Shown piece after piece: positions 33,538 through 47,558 of a stretch of DNA of 64,000 nucleotides. The stretch is taken from assembly GCA_032358165.1 (NCBI GenBank), contig JAALGY010000036.1, forward strand, positions 372,001-436,000, given 5' to 3'. The stretch is from Diplosphaera chodatii (lineage: Eukaryota > Chlorophyta > Trebouxiophyceae > Prasiolales > Stichococcaceae). Position 1 is the stretch's first letter. Every line of letters starts with the position of its first letter. Made by a program: the position numbers and the translations under genes. The notes below the pieces were generated by a model that was not told the origin of the DNA, ran no database searches, and saw only the letters and a program-made list of their open reading frames with translations.

Positions 33538-35141
33538 ATGGAGAAGATCACCTTCGGTGACAACATTCCCGGCTACATCTACGGACCTGAGGATGCGCCT
33601 GGGGTCGTCATGCTGCAGGTATGCCGTTACACATGCACACCACAAGGTGGCGCCTTGTTGCACCCTGAACTATGGCAGCAGGCCGATGAAGCAACCCTCT
33701 GGACATGACGTTCGCAGGAGTGGTGGGGGTTCACAAGCGGTGCGTGACCTTCAAGGGGTCAATCTTGCGCTGGAGTGTTGCTGGGCCGCATGCTGTGGAG
33801 CATGTCCTGCGAGTGCCCTGCCGCGCATGCATGTGCATGCATGCATGTCTGCTGCATGCACCATGCCGCAGCGCGGGTACCTGACATCTGCGGGCCACTG
33901 CGCAGAGCTGGAGAAGCAGGCCATCAACCTGAGCGAGAAGGGCGGGTACCGGGTCCTGGTGCCGGACCTGTACAAGGGCAAGGTCGGCGTTGACAAGGAG
34001 GAGGCGCACCACCTGATGGACAACCTGGACTGGCCCAACGCCAAGGAGGAGATCAAGGCGGCGGCGGACCACCTGGGCAAGAACGGCAAGAAGGTGGGCG
34101 TGTGCTGCACTGCTGCCGGTGGTACAATGGCACAAGTACCTCATACGCACCAGGGCGCATATCAGAAGCTCGCAGCCGGGGTTGGACGGTGTCACCATAC
34201 ATCGTTTGTTGGGCAGGTGGGCGTGGTCGGCTTCTGCATGGGCGGCGCCCTGGCGCTGATTGGCGCCCAGCACGCCAACGTGGCCGCAGCTGCGCCGTTC
34301 TACGGCACCCCTCAGGTCTGACTCCCCTTCGGGCTGTGGTACTCTGACGACTGTAAACAACGCCGAATACACCCAGATCTCCTTGGCAGCGCGGTCGTGG
34401 ATAATGCTTACACCGGTCCCCCTCCCGTCCTGCAGGAGCAGATCTGCCAGGTGGAGAAGATCAAGGTGCCGGTGCTGCTGCAAGCGGGCGAGGACGACTC
34501 CATGGAGGGCTTCTCCACGCCCAAGGAGACGACGGCAGTGGCCGACAAGATCAAGGCGCGCGTCGGGATGCTGCTGTCTGCTGGTCTCCACGTATTGTCC
34601 GGTTTGTAGCTGCTGCTTTGGTGCTTGGAGGCCCACCACGCCTTTGAAGTGCTGCAGCCATCAACTTCTCACTGATGTGGGCAGGCGGCTGGCGGCAACA
34701 TTGAGTTCCACCTGTACCCCAAGGTCGGGCATGCATACATGAACGGTGAGCTGTTTCCTTGCTCGTCAACGTTCCTGCCGCTTGGTGCTGCAGTCGCACA
34801 TTGTGTGGGTGGACGTTAGTCGCGTATCTTGCCAGTTGGCAGTACCAGGCAGGATGCACGCTAGTACATTACAAATTCCTGGTCGCAGGCTTCACTGCGG
34901 AGGCAGTCAAGAAGATGGAGGCGATGAACTTCCCGGTAATGCACTCATCATTGCGTGCAGAGGACCACTCCTGCATTGGTGAGCATGACTGTGTGCACGC
35001 CGGCGTCGCGCGTCATCACCCGGTGTCACGCTGATTTGTTGATATGACTATGCCCTGCAGCGGCCGGACAACCTGCAGGAGGTGCAGGAGCAGAGCTGGT
35101 CGCGGCTGCTGGACTTCTTCAAGAAGCACCTGGATTCTTGA
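33538..35141 (+). CDS. Dienelactone hydrolase family protein, copy 1
   Basis: Eight exons: 33538-33618, 33718-33739 (22 nt), 33906-34093, 34217-34315, 34436-34555, 34685-34745, 34889-34935, 35061-35141; 699 nt, 232 residues, the usual length. Order: GYIYGPEDAPGVVMLQEWWG, GYRVLVPDLYKGKVG, nucleophile elbow VVGFCMGGAL (Cys), acid in AGEDDSMEG, and histidine in YPKVGHAYMNGF, i.e. the Cys-Asp-His triad of the family. It is a cytosolic alpha/beta hydrolase; the substrate cannot be told, as plant and algal members act on varied lactones and esters. The intron after 34555 has a GC donor (AAG|GCGCGC). Copy 2 lies 570 bp downstream in the same orientation. Confidence 0.9.
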
Positions 35142-35709
35142 ACTGAACTGTGATGAACCGATACCATGCAGTAGTGCCACATCACTGTTCATAACTAGCC
35201 CGTCTCATACAGCACTGCCATCATTTTTTCGGGACTGCAGCGTATAGGTAGAAACAGCTGGCAGCTCCGTTGTCAACAGTGTACAGCTGCAGCTTGCACA
35301 TCGCAAGTGCTTTGGTGGTGTGAGGTGTCAAAGTAGTAGCGGTGCCAGCGAGCTCGTCAAGCTGACGGCTACATGGTGATGACTGATGGCTTCTCAGCAG
35401 CTCCGGTTCACATGCATGCGATGCGCAGAGGTGCAGCCCACCCACACGCACTGGGTCGCCTCAGCACGATGTTCAATCTTCCACCAATCGTATACAGCTG
35501 AGCAGGCCAGCCCGACGCGACCGGTCTGCGTGTGCTGCATCCGACCGTGCGGTCACAACCGGCCCGTCAAAGAACATTGTGAAGGTTGTCGTTTACTAGG
35601 TTGGCCGACAACAACAGTTTGCTGACGACATCGCCCGTGTTCATTCTGCTTGCTGATCCTGTTGCGCTGTGCGGTAAGTAGCCGCTCGTGGCTCGCCCGC
35701 CTTGGCGCA
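35142..35709. other. Spacer between the two hydrolase paralogues
   Basis: 568 bp that must hold the 3' UTR of copy 1 and the promoter of copy 2. TTGGCGCAATGG at the copy 2 start contains an E2F-like TTGGCGC core, which may be chance. No other gene was seen. Confidence 0.35.
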
Positions 35710-37405
35710 ATGGAGAAAGTCAACCTGGGCGAAGACATCACGGGGTGAGGGTCATGCAAATGACCAGCAGCCAGACTTACACCTCGACTGGCAGTCCTCA
35801 TGTATGACCTCCTCGATATGCTGCCACTGCAGGTATGTGTACGGTCCGCCAGATGCCGCAAATGTTATTGTATTACAGGCGAGACCGCACGCCTCCCTGC
35901 GAGCACCGTTGTATATGTTTGACAACAGTTTTGCCGAGTGACTCATGCTGATTGCGTGTTGTGGCTTCAGGAGTGGTGGGGGAAAACCTCTGGTGAGTTG
36001 CACATGGCTAGTTTGTGAAGTCCAGCCCATTGTGCATGCCTCAGTAGTCGTGCTGACCAAAGCCTGATTGAATCTGGTGTGCATCATGGACCCAATGGCT
36101 GATTGCTGCCTCAATGGTAGAGCTGGAGCAGCAGGCGATGGCCGTGAGCAAGAAGGGCGGCTACCGCGTTTTGGTGCCGGACCTGTATCATGGCAGTGTG
36201 GGCACCGACAAAGAAGAGGCTTCGCACGTGCGGACGAACTACAAGCCACAATCAGCAGGATGCTGGCGCCAGCTGTGTGTTTTATGATGCCTGTGATCCT
36301 ATGAGCATGACTGGCTTGTGCGACTGTGCAGCTTGCAGACAACCTGGATTGGCAGCGTGCCAGAAAGGAGATCGTAATCGCTGCCGATTGGCTGCGGCAG
36401 AATGGCAAGAAGGTGCTTGCACATCAGCATACTCCGTGCAGCGGAAGCGCTGCAGCAAGCACTCATGACCGTGCATCACTCTGATGAATTGCCACCTGTA
36501 TCAGGTGGGCGCCACAGGCTTTTGCCAGGGTGGCGTGCTGTCATTCATTGCCGCACAGCATGCCGGCATAGACTGCGCTGCCCCTTTCTACGGCTTTCCA
36601 CAGGTAATAGTGACCAGCCCCAGACTAGACGCATGGCAACCAAACCAGGATGTTTCCCTGCGTCATCCTTGTGTGCCACTTAGCATGCAGAAACCAGAGT
36701 CGAAGGCGATCTGCCAGGTGGAGAAGATCAAGGTACTCATCCTGCAGGCTGCTGATATACGCCTGTGCCGGCAGCCGAGGTCATGACAGCATGAACGGGG
36801 TTCGTGGTGACATGCAGTGAATATGTTGTCTGGTCCGGCATCTCGCAGGTGCCGCTGCTGATGCAGTTCGGCGAGACGGACACCTTCTTTGATGCTGATG
36901 AAGCACGGAAAGTGGCCAAACAGATCAAGGTGACGCTGTCTATGCCAGCATTGGCAACCTGCATGCAGCGCTAGGCATCGGGACGACGAAGCGACCGGCA
37001 ATACCAAAGCATACCACTAGGGTGTCATGTGTGACGTGCACTAACAGCCTGGCTTGCTGCATGCACTCTTCACAGCAGACAAAGTGACTGTGCTTGATTT
37101 CTGACTGGCGCAGGCTGCTGGCTGTGATGTGGAACTGCATGTATACCCAGACGTCGGTCATGCATTCATGACCGGATTCACATCAGAGGGCGTCTCGAAT
37201 ATGGAGACCATTGGCTGTCCGGTGCGCCGCGCTTCCCTGCTTCTTCTTGTATGCCAGCCAGTTCGTGAGTCAGCAGGTCGCCCCGCTCATTGGCTGTATG
37301 TACGGATGACCATTGAAATTGCAGAGGCCGGACAACATTCAGGAGGTGCAGCAAGAAGCCTGGTCGCGGCTGATTGCCTTCTTCGACAAGCATCTCAAGG
37401 ATTGA
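35710..37405 (+). CDS. Dienelactone hydrolase family protein, copy 2
   Basis: Ten exons: 35710-35744, 35833-35878, 35971-35992 (22 nt), 36121-36227, 36332-36412, 36505-36603, 36691-36732, 36849-36929, 37114-37221, 37325-37405; 702 nt, 233 residues. It is clearly paralogous to copy 1 along the whole length. The triad is kept: GFCQGGVL (Cys), FGETDTFF (Asp), YPDVGHAFMTGF (His). The 27-residue N-terminal block and the 22-nt microexon are the same size as in copy 1. Introns differ: copy 2 has extra ones after codon 11, after ASH, and after EKIK, and lacks the copy 1 intron before GFT. The donor after 35878 is GC (CAG|GCGAGA). TGTAA at 37518-37522 fits as poly(A) signal. Confidence 0.9.
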
Positions 37406-37629
37406 TCCGCTGGACGACAGCAGTACGCTGGTCACCATGATACTAAGCCTTTGGTCGGCTGCATTGCGGGACTGACGTGTTCGTGATAGATATTACAGTT
37501 CCTAGCCCTAGTACACCTGTAAACCAAGGTTGTCAACCCAACAACGCTCCAAATCCATCCGTGCGAGAGCTCAGCAGGGATCCACACCATGCACCATCGT
37601 GCCAGTCTGTGCGTGGTGACATCGCAACC

Positions 37630-40475
37630 TCATGCAAAGCTTCTTTCTGGGAACAGTGCCGGGGCAGCCAGGACCCAGAGGTACAAGCAGGCTGTGGCGA
37701 CCATTGACACCAGCTTGACCCACACGCTGAACCAGCCAACATCCAGCAGGTCTTTCTCCTCTGCACCCATGCCCCATCCTGCAGTGCAAATCCGGGTCTG
37801 TAGTGTCTGACAAATGTGCAGTAGAGGCTGTGCCCACAGCGGGCAATGGCCAAGATGCTCCAGGTGGCATTTGACATGTGCCAGGCAGGGACCACCAGGA
37901 CTACAATGACAGAACATCACATGACGCCGAAGCGAAAGCGCACCTGTCATCAGCATTGCGATGTACATGCTCGCGAGGCTGAAGATGAAGTGGAACCAGC
38001 TGTAGTTGTAGCTCACGGGCTCGTAGTCCTGCATGGCTGCGCCCTTGCTGGGGCCTGCGGAACACACGGGAGGAGGTCTGCGCGTGAAAATCGCAACTAC
38101 AAGTGAGTGCGCAAGCTACTGTGCCGCAAAACAGCAAGCAATGCCAAGCAGCGGGCCAATGTACTGGTGCAGACAGAAGGTAGCACAGCAGGTCACCGCA
38201 GGGCCACAGCATCTGCGCACCGGCGGTCATGGGGCCCTGCGGGCGGGGCGCCTCCCCGTCCAGCCCGGCGGAGGTGCCCTCCTCCTCATCGCGCCGCTCC
38301 AGCAGCGGCTGGCCTGCATGCAAGGGGTGCTGACATTGTCGACATGCGGGATGCTGCGCCTGAAGGAGGAATACTAGCAGGTGAGAAAAGGGTTGTGCAG
38401 CGACAGGTCGAGCCAGAACACAAGAGAATGCAGTGTGCACCTGCTGTGCTGTCGGTAGAGCTGCCGCTGAGGAAGGCCTCGGTGTTGGAGCCGACGCGCA
38501 GCGCCGACCACACCACGCTGGCCAGCGCCACCGCCTGCGTCCGCCAAGTCAAAGTGTGACGCGCCGAGGAGGACTTGACCCAGGAGGACTTGACAAAGTG
38601 TGACGCACCGAGGAGGACTTTCAAGCCAATCATGCATACGCTCTGGCCCGAGTTCAGGCTACACTCTGCTCGATGTCTGACCACAGCACGCGGTGGAGGC
38701 CAGTTTACGCACCATGCCGAGCGCAAGGGTGGAGCCGGACGCGGCTGACAGCTGCTTGCCGAGGGAGTTGCACTGGTAGTCGTGCGGCTCGCTCTGCAGC
38801 GCTGAGTACGCCAGGTAGGTGCAGTACAGCGACACCACCGCCGCCGGGAACAGGCTCCCGTTCGTTGCCTGCAACACGGTGCAGCAGTGCAGTCAAGGGG
38901 ACAAGGGGACAGCAGGTCTTGTAGTTTACATTGCAGAGGGAAGCAGAAGAGCATACGCTAGCAACTATAAACATTGTGGACTTCGTGCAACATGCAACAC
39001 CTCACATCACAGCAGGGACTCATTTGGAGCGCGACTCACCGCAGGGTGCATGGAGGAGGCGCCCAACACAAGCGCCACCACCAGCGACAGCACGATGACC
39101 GTGACATTGAAGGAGCAATCGCCAGCAGCCGTCGGGTTGAACCAGTAGAACAGCAGGCCCACAATCGCGCCGATGCCCGCATAGCAGCCCACTGTCACGC
39201 CCAGCAGGGCGTACAGGTAGCGCTCATCCTCCATCGCCACCCTGGCCATGCAGTCAGAGGGGTCAGGAGAATATCACTTCCAGCAGAGAGCAGTCGACTT
39301 CAGATGCTGGAGGATGCGCCCGACAGTCGCTGAGGCAGTAGATGCTTCAACACCCCCATGCAGAGGCATGCTTCTTACCAGGTGTCGTTCCAGGTCTGGG
39401 TGAAGTCCAATAGGATAATCATCTGCACGACCAGGAATGTGCCACCGCCAAAGCGCGCAATGAAGCCTGCACAATGAAATGGTCATCGCTGCATTTGTGC
39501 ACCTATACTCAGCCATGTGCTGACATAGGACGTGCTCACGTCGCACACAAGATTGCCAACGGAGTGTCGTTTTCTGCATACACGCATACTGTGCGCACCA
39601 TACATGTTGATGAGCCCATTGGGGAAGAAGAACGGCAGCGCGGAGAACAGCAGCCACAGCCCCAGCTTGACCATCCAGTTGCCGTGGTGCAGATACTGGT
39701 CCCGCTTGTCTGACTTGTACTTTACGCCCAGCAGCACCAGCGCCATGAAGCTAAAGAACAGCTGCAAGTCCAACAAGCACAGTCATGCGGCTGTGTCTTG
39801 CTGCCTAATTGCCGACATGCCAAATTGCAAAATCTCCTCGGTGCACTGGGCTGGAACCCATACACTGGATCGCACGCTCACCCAGTTGCCCATGGACAGG
39901 CGGAAGACAGCCTGCTGGCCGTACCAGCGGTCGCTCGGCTCATACCCTGAGCCTGGCAATATCCCTATAGTACGGAGGATGGCACGCGGCTCAGGGTGCT
40001 GCCCAAGTCTCTGTGTCGGTGGCAGGCAACACCACCCGCTGACGGGAACATGAAACAGGCACTGGTTACATACAGCTCAGAGGATGCTTACATGGTATCT
40101 TCTCGATAATGGGCTTGGCGAAGTCCCGCAGCACCTATTACATGACAGATAACTGGTGTCACAAAGAGCGGTATCACATTACCAACGTTTCTGCAGCCTT
40201 GGAGACGCAGAGGCAGGCATCAGCAGCTCAGCGCACCCAGGAGAGGACGAGCGCCAGTGTGAAGAGGAAGCAGTACGCCATGCGGGCGCTCTTCCGCAGC
40301 ACCTCCCGGCTGGCACATGTGAAACACTGACATGCGCACATGCCTGCGAAGCATGCAAGCAGCATGCTGAAGCGCAAGATATTGCAACACTCAGCGTGTT
40401 GGCACTGGCTGGTGCGTCAGGGTGTCAGCAGCTACACGGGTGCACACCTGCCAGGGAGGCTAGGCAGCCCCCCAT
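37630..40475 (-). CDS. SERINC/TMS1 family membrane protein
   Basis: Twelve exons: 40448-40475, 40237-40343, 40092-40134, 39882-39964, 39599-39761, 39379-39466, 39040-39241, 38713-38868, 38441-38534, 38221-38313, 37944-38054, 37630-37778; 1317 nt, 438 residues. About ten to eleven membrane helices. Landmarks: Cys-rich start (MCACQCFTCAS), LSWVLRDFAKPI, HHGNWMVKLGLWLLFSALPFFFPN, DFTQTWNDTW, SVVWSALRVGSNTEAF, YSWFHFIFSLASMYIAMLMTGW, DVGWFSVWVKLV and the C-terminal LFPERSF. SERINC proteins are multi-pass endomembrane proteins tied to phosphatidylserine and sphingolipid handling or lipid scrambling. An ATG 18 bp upstream (40493) is in frame and could be the true start. TTACA at 37492 gives TGTAA on the coding strand 3' of the stop. 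Confidence 0.92.
38551..38620. repeat. Imperfect direct repeat in a SERINC intron
   Basis: AAAGTGTGACGCGCCGAGG with following AGGACTT occurs at 38551 and again at 38595 with one change (GCGCC to GCACC). AGGAGGACTTGAC is also repeated in between. It sits directly before the acceptor of exon 9 (minus strand). Confidence 0.75.
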
Positions 40476-40493
40476 GCTGGGTATCACAAACAT

Positions 40494-41160
40494 GCTGACG
40501 GCTTGTCAGCTCCCTGCGAAATTGTATGCTGGCAGCTCCGGCCTCCCAAAGCCACACGTAGGGCAACACTCAGCGTTTCCGAGACGCTTGTGGCCCGCCC
40601 ACAGCGCCAGGCGAGCCAAACTCGGTATGTTGTGCGCACAGCAGGCAAGCCGCAGTTCACAACCGCCTACGCAACTGCGTTGAGTCAAGGACCGGCCGCT
40701 GAGTGCACTGCGTTGTGTTCACGGGATCTACAGCCACAACGAGAGTCGCTCTTTGCTCACGTGCGCTTGCTGCGCACGTGGAGTCCAAGGGGGAGAACCA
40801 GCCACCAGTGACCAGGCAAGGCAACCAGATGTTTGTAGAGCCTACTCGGTCTCGGATGCTGAACAAACGTGTATGTGAATGTGCAGAACACCTGCGGGAC
40901 GCCTGATGGATGAGCACAGCATCTTTGGGTACCCACTGCCCATGCCCAGATCGGACCTGTACATTGCTCTGGCAACAGTCGCTGGTTTCCTGCCTGCTGT
41001 GGTCATTGTGCACCACACGGTGGTCTTCATCATCAACCAGCTTCGACGCCTGCGTCCAGTCGCTCACAAGCAGGACTAAATTTAGAAGTGCCACTACGAC
41101 TGAGCGCTGCGGCAAGTCAGCCAGTGGCGGTGGCTGCCCTCAGGGCGTCCTGGCGAGAGG
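40494..41160. promoter_or_regulatory. Head-to-head region between SERINC and AP-4 mu
   Basis: About 670 bp between divergent starts. It must hold both promoters and 5' UTRs. Just before the AP-4 mu start, GGCGAGAGGATGATATC partly repeats in the first codons (CATCCTCTCGCC), so GGCGAGAGGATGA can pair with TCATCCTCTCGCC across the start codon. No other coding exon was supported. Confidence 0.45.
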
Positions 41161-43795
41161 ATGATATCTCAGTTCTTCATCCTCTCGCCCCGCGGTGACA
41201 CCATCATCCTGCGGGACTACCTCAACAACGTGCCCAAGGTGCGCTGCGTCCATGGCAGGCGAGCATGTGGGGCACTGCCCAGAAGGCTACACACTCGCTT
41301 ATGTGGAGTGCATCACCCCACAGGACTCGACGGAGACCTTCTTCCGGAAGGTGCGGTTCTGGGGCGACGGCCGGGACGCGCCGCCGGTCTTCCAGGTTGA
41401 TGGCGTCAGCTACCTGCATGTCAAGGTGCGGACGGCGCGGCATGAGCTCAATGGAGAGCTCGCTGCTCTCGCGGCAGCGCTCATGTGGACAACATGGAGC
41501 CAGCGCATAGTTGCAAACTCAATGAAATGCACGGTGGCCGCTCCAGGAAGCTGGGCTGCTGGTCGCTGCTGCCACACGGGAGAATGTGTCACCATCAGTG
41601 ATCCTGGAGCTGCTGCGGCGCATCGGCGGCATCATCCGCGACTACTGCGGCGTGCTCAGCGAGGAGGCCGTGCGCAAGAACTGCGTGCTGGTGTACGAGC
41701 TGCTGGATGAGGTGAGCGGGAACCTGCGCCGCTTGTGCTCTGGACACATGTAACTCAGTATCTGGGGCGGAGGACGCTGCAGGGCAGAATCTTGCCATGT
41801 CATTTGCACGGTGTGAAGCGCGTGTTGGCGCACTGATGTCGAGGGTGCTGTGCATGCTGTGCAGGTTATCGACTATGGCTTCCCGCAGTCCTCATCTTCA
41901 GAGGCTCTGAAGGAGTTCGTGCTGAATGACCCGATCATTGTCAGGGGCCCGGTGCGTAGGGCAGCTGCTGCCAGACAGACTGTGCAATGCCGCTGCTGCT
42001 GTTGCTGTGCACCCAAACTCAAGTGGACTGTAAAGCCGTGCCGCGAGATGTGGAACCCGCTGGACTTGGCCCTGCTGCAGTCGAGCCGGGCGCCCAGCAC
42101 GATGTTCCAGGCGGGCCGGGGGCCCACGGGCGTCATAAAGAGCGTCCTGGACACGACGCGCACCGATGGCGGGCGCCGCGACGAGATCTTTGTGGACATA
42201 GTGGAGAAGCTCACCGCCATCTTCAACTCCTCCGGCTACCTGCAGTCGTCGCAGATCGACGGCGCCATTGTGGTGAACACTGCTATGTCATGTGCCGTGG
42301 AGACACGACGTGCCCAATGGTTGTGGGCAGTTTTGCTTTGTCCGGCATAGTGCAGTCAGCACGTTGCTTCCATTCTGCAGGTCAAGAGCTATCTAGCGGG
42401 CAACCCTGCGATCAGGTTGGCCCTCAATGACGACCTGGTCATTGGGCGCCAGGTACAGGATGCATCAACTACTGGCATGGACATCACCCCAGGTGCTGGA
42501 CATGATATGCCATCCTGTTTGCTGAACGATGCTCTCGGGTCGCCAAGCCGTCACACTTCTTTCTGCAGGATGGTGCTAGTGGCGGAGCGCCGCGGTGGGG
42601 CGGCTCTTTCGATGCAGTTATGTTGGACGACTGCAACTTCCATGAGAGTGTGTCGCTGGACCGCTTCGAGGCGGAGCGCATGCTTGAGCTGGTCCCCCCA
42701 GACGGCGAGTTTGCCCTCATGCAGTACAGGTGCACGACCGTTTCGAACATTGCAACCGAATTAGTTTCCAAGTGCGTTCAGTGGCGGCGTGTTGAGGCTG
42801 TGGTGTCGCTGAACTGGGGCTGCAGCAGGCCAGATGCTGCTCTGGCAGCCAACCACCAACTAGCCTGGGTGACCTTGTAAACCTTCGCGTGTGCTGCAGG
42901 AGCACCTATGACTCGAAGCCGCCCTTCAGGGTGTACATAGACCTGGAGGACGATCCCTCCTCTGCGCAGAAGGTGCTGCAATATGATGGTCTTGCATTTG
43001 CATGCTGACTGTATGCTGACTGTGGCACTTGCATACATTCAGCACCTTTTAAAGCACATCCCCGCTTTGTTGCTCAGGCACTTTTGCTGATAAAGGTCAG
43101 GGCAGAGTACGCTTCAGACAAATCAGCATCTAGCCTCGAGGTGCACTGGCCAGACCTATAGCTAGTTGCTCCTGGTGCACGTCACTCTGGAAGAAGCACC
43201 CCATAGCAGCTTGCAAAGCAAAGGCCGGGTTTCACATGGTCTGTCGGTTCCTGAGCAGGTGGTGGTGCCGATGCCAGCAGCAGTGGAGCGTGTCAGTTGT
43301 TCATACCCGGCAGAGCCGCAGCCGCGTGGCTCCCAGACCTGGGACTGGCAGGAGAAGCAGCGGCGCCTTGTGTGGAAGTTCAAGAAGGTGCCCGGCGGCA
43401 GCGAGCACACCCTCCAGGTGCGTCTCCATGTCGTGTCACACACCGCCACCATCATGTCGGCCTGATGTGGCGCGCAGTTGGCTGCGGTGCCATCGCTGAT
43501 GGTGCGCTTGGTGTTGCAAAGCCCCAGGCAGCTGAGACGCAGGTGACACGACATTGCAACAGACCTGAGCCTTGCACTGTCTCCACAGGCGCGCCTCACG
43601 ATGGATGATGCGCACCGGGTGCTGCGGCGGGACATTGGGCCCATCAACCTGGAGTTCACGGTGCCCATGCTGTGCGCATCGCGGCTGCAAGTGCGGTACC
43701 TGCAGATCATGAAGCCAGAGAAGCCAGGCCAGCCGGCCGCCTACCGCTGGGTGCGGTATGTGACCACCTCGAACTCGTATGTGGTGCGGCCATGA
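41161..43795 (+). CDS. AP4M: AP-4 adaptor complex mu subunit
   Basis: Eleven exons: 41161-41238, 41324-41425, 41547-41711, 41865-41951, about 42048-42272, 42381-42452, 42569-42729, 42900-42972, 43078-43140, 43259-43417, 43589-43795; 1392 nt, 463 residues. The N-terminal longin half reads MISQFFILSPRGDTIILRDY, FFRKVRFWG, PPVFQVDGVSYLHVK, RKNCVLVYELLDEVIDYGFPQ. The mu homology domain has EEIFVDI-like RRDEIFVDIVEKL, KSYLAGNPAIRLALNDDL, LDDCNFHESVSLDRFE, LVPPDGEFALMQYR and ends YRWVRYVTTSNSYVVR. This matches mu-4 over mu-1/2/3. It selects cargo at the trans-Golgi. The exon 5 start is the weakest junction; a Cys-rich run upstream (five Cys) would be coding if the intron at 41952 is not removed. 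Confidence 0.93.
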
Positions 43796-44594
43796 CAGGC
43801 GCAAGTGCAAGCATGTACACCGTTTGGTGGTTTGGCACATCAGGCTTCAACGGAGGAAAGGCTCTAAAACATCATAGAGCTGTTCTGTTCTGTTCTGTTC
43901 TGTTCTGTCCCTGTCTGGCTGCACACGCAACGTGCAGCAATGATTCACACAGCAGACGCTACCGCAACTTGTCAAAGCACGACGGCACAGGCCGAGACAC
44001 CGCATCTTGCTGCTGTGCCATGCACCCACTAGCTGCAGATCTGGGGTCTGCATGAACTCTTCACGGGAGACGGAGCTCATCAGCAAGCTGCGTGGTTGAT
44101 GCTGCGTTGTCAGCTGAAGCCAGCGTCAGTTGTGCCAACCTCCTGATGTTCCCCAAAATAATGGCCGTGATTTCCCACCCGGTAGTGATGTTTCTGAACA
44201 GTCGTCACTCAGCAGTCCGAGTCGTCAGGTCGTATGTCATGTCGTCAGCGCTGTCATCACGACCAGTGTCATTTCAAGGCCTTGCGTGAGTCTTTGGCGC
44301 TTTGGCAACTGTCGAGCTGTTCAGACCGTCGTGTGCGCTGCTCGAGACTGTTTGCGGCAGCGACGGCTGCAGCGAGGGTGTCTTTTTCAACCCTGCCATT
44401 GGTACCTTCCTTGCCTTTCTGCCCAGGCTGTGCTGCTTGACAAGGCTTACATTGGTGCCAGCAGCGGCGTGCTGTAGCAGCTGCTCTTCACGTGCAGGCC
44501 TGCAGCTGTAAGACATGCTGTAGCTGCAACTTTGCCTTCTTGCACCTTTGGGATTCCCTCCTCCGAAGCTGCTTGGCCTCTTCGTGTAGCCAAC
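43796..44594. other. Intergenic stretch between AP-4 mu and MYST acetyltransferase
   Basis: 800 bp between two plus-strand genes. It holds a TTCTG microsatellite (listed separately) and the acetyltransferase promoter. No supported coding exon. Confidence 0.4.
43879..43908. repeat. TTCTG pentanucleotide microsatellite
   Basis: Five to six tandem TTCTG units just after AP-4 mu, ending in CCCTGTCTGG. Units are identical, so the tract is likely polymorphic. Confidence 0.85.
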
Positions 44595-47154
<2,560 letters not shown>

Positions 47155-47552
47155 ACAGAATTGACGAGGGAGCGGTATTCTTGATTCGACTGCCGTGAAC
47201 TTGTCAGCAGAGCAAGGCCAACTACCGCTCATCTGCTTTTCACTGCATAGGGCTGTCATGCCTGTGACGTCAATGAAGAACATATGCAATGTGTCTATGA
47301 ATGGCTTTGACAACTTTGGTCTGTGGCAGCACACGCCTTGAGATCTAGTAGGCCATTACACCCATTGAATGCGCTTCTAAACAAGCGCCAGAGACCTTCA
47401 CAAGACCGCAGATATGATATACCAGCTCATACACACCATACAACATCAATCAGGATGAGAGGCTGTGAGACCTTGTCGCATTGACACACCTAAAGTCTAC
47501 ACAAAAATAGGTGACTGACCACTACCTGCTGATTGCTGCCTACTAACATATC
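47155..47552. other. Convergent intergenic stretch
   Basis: About 400 bp between the acetyltransferase stop (+) and the coiled-coil gene stop (-). AT-richer than its surroundings. No coding signal. Confidence 0.4.
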
Positions 47553-47558
47553 TCAACC

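Noticed and set aside
33826..33860. GCATGCATG palindrome run in hydrolase copy 1 as a regulatory element
   Set aside because: It lies inside an intron and is a simple GCAT repeat; no further evidence for function.
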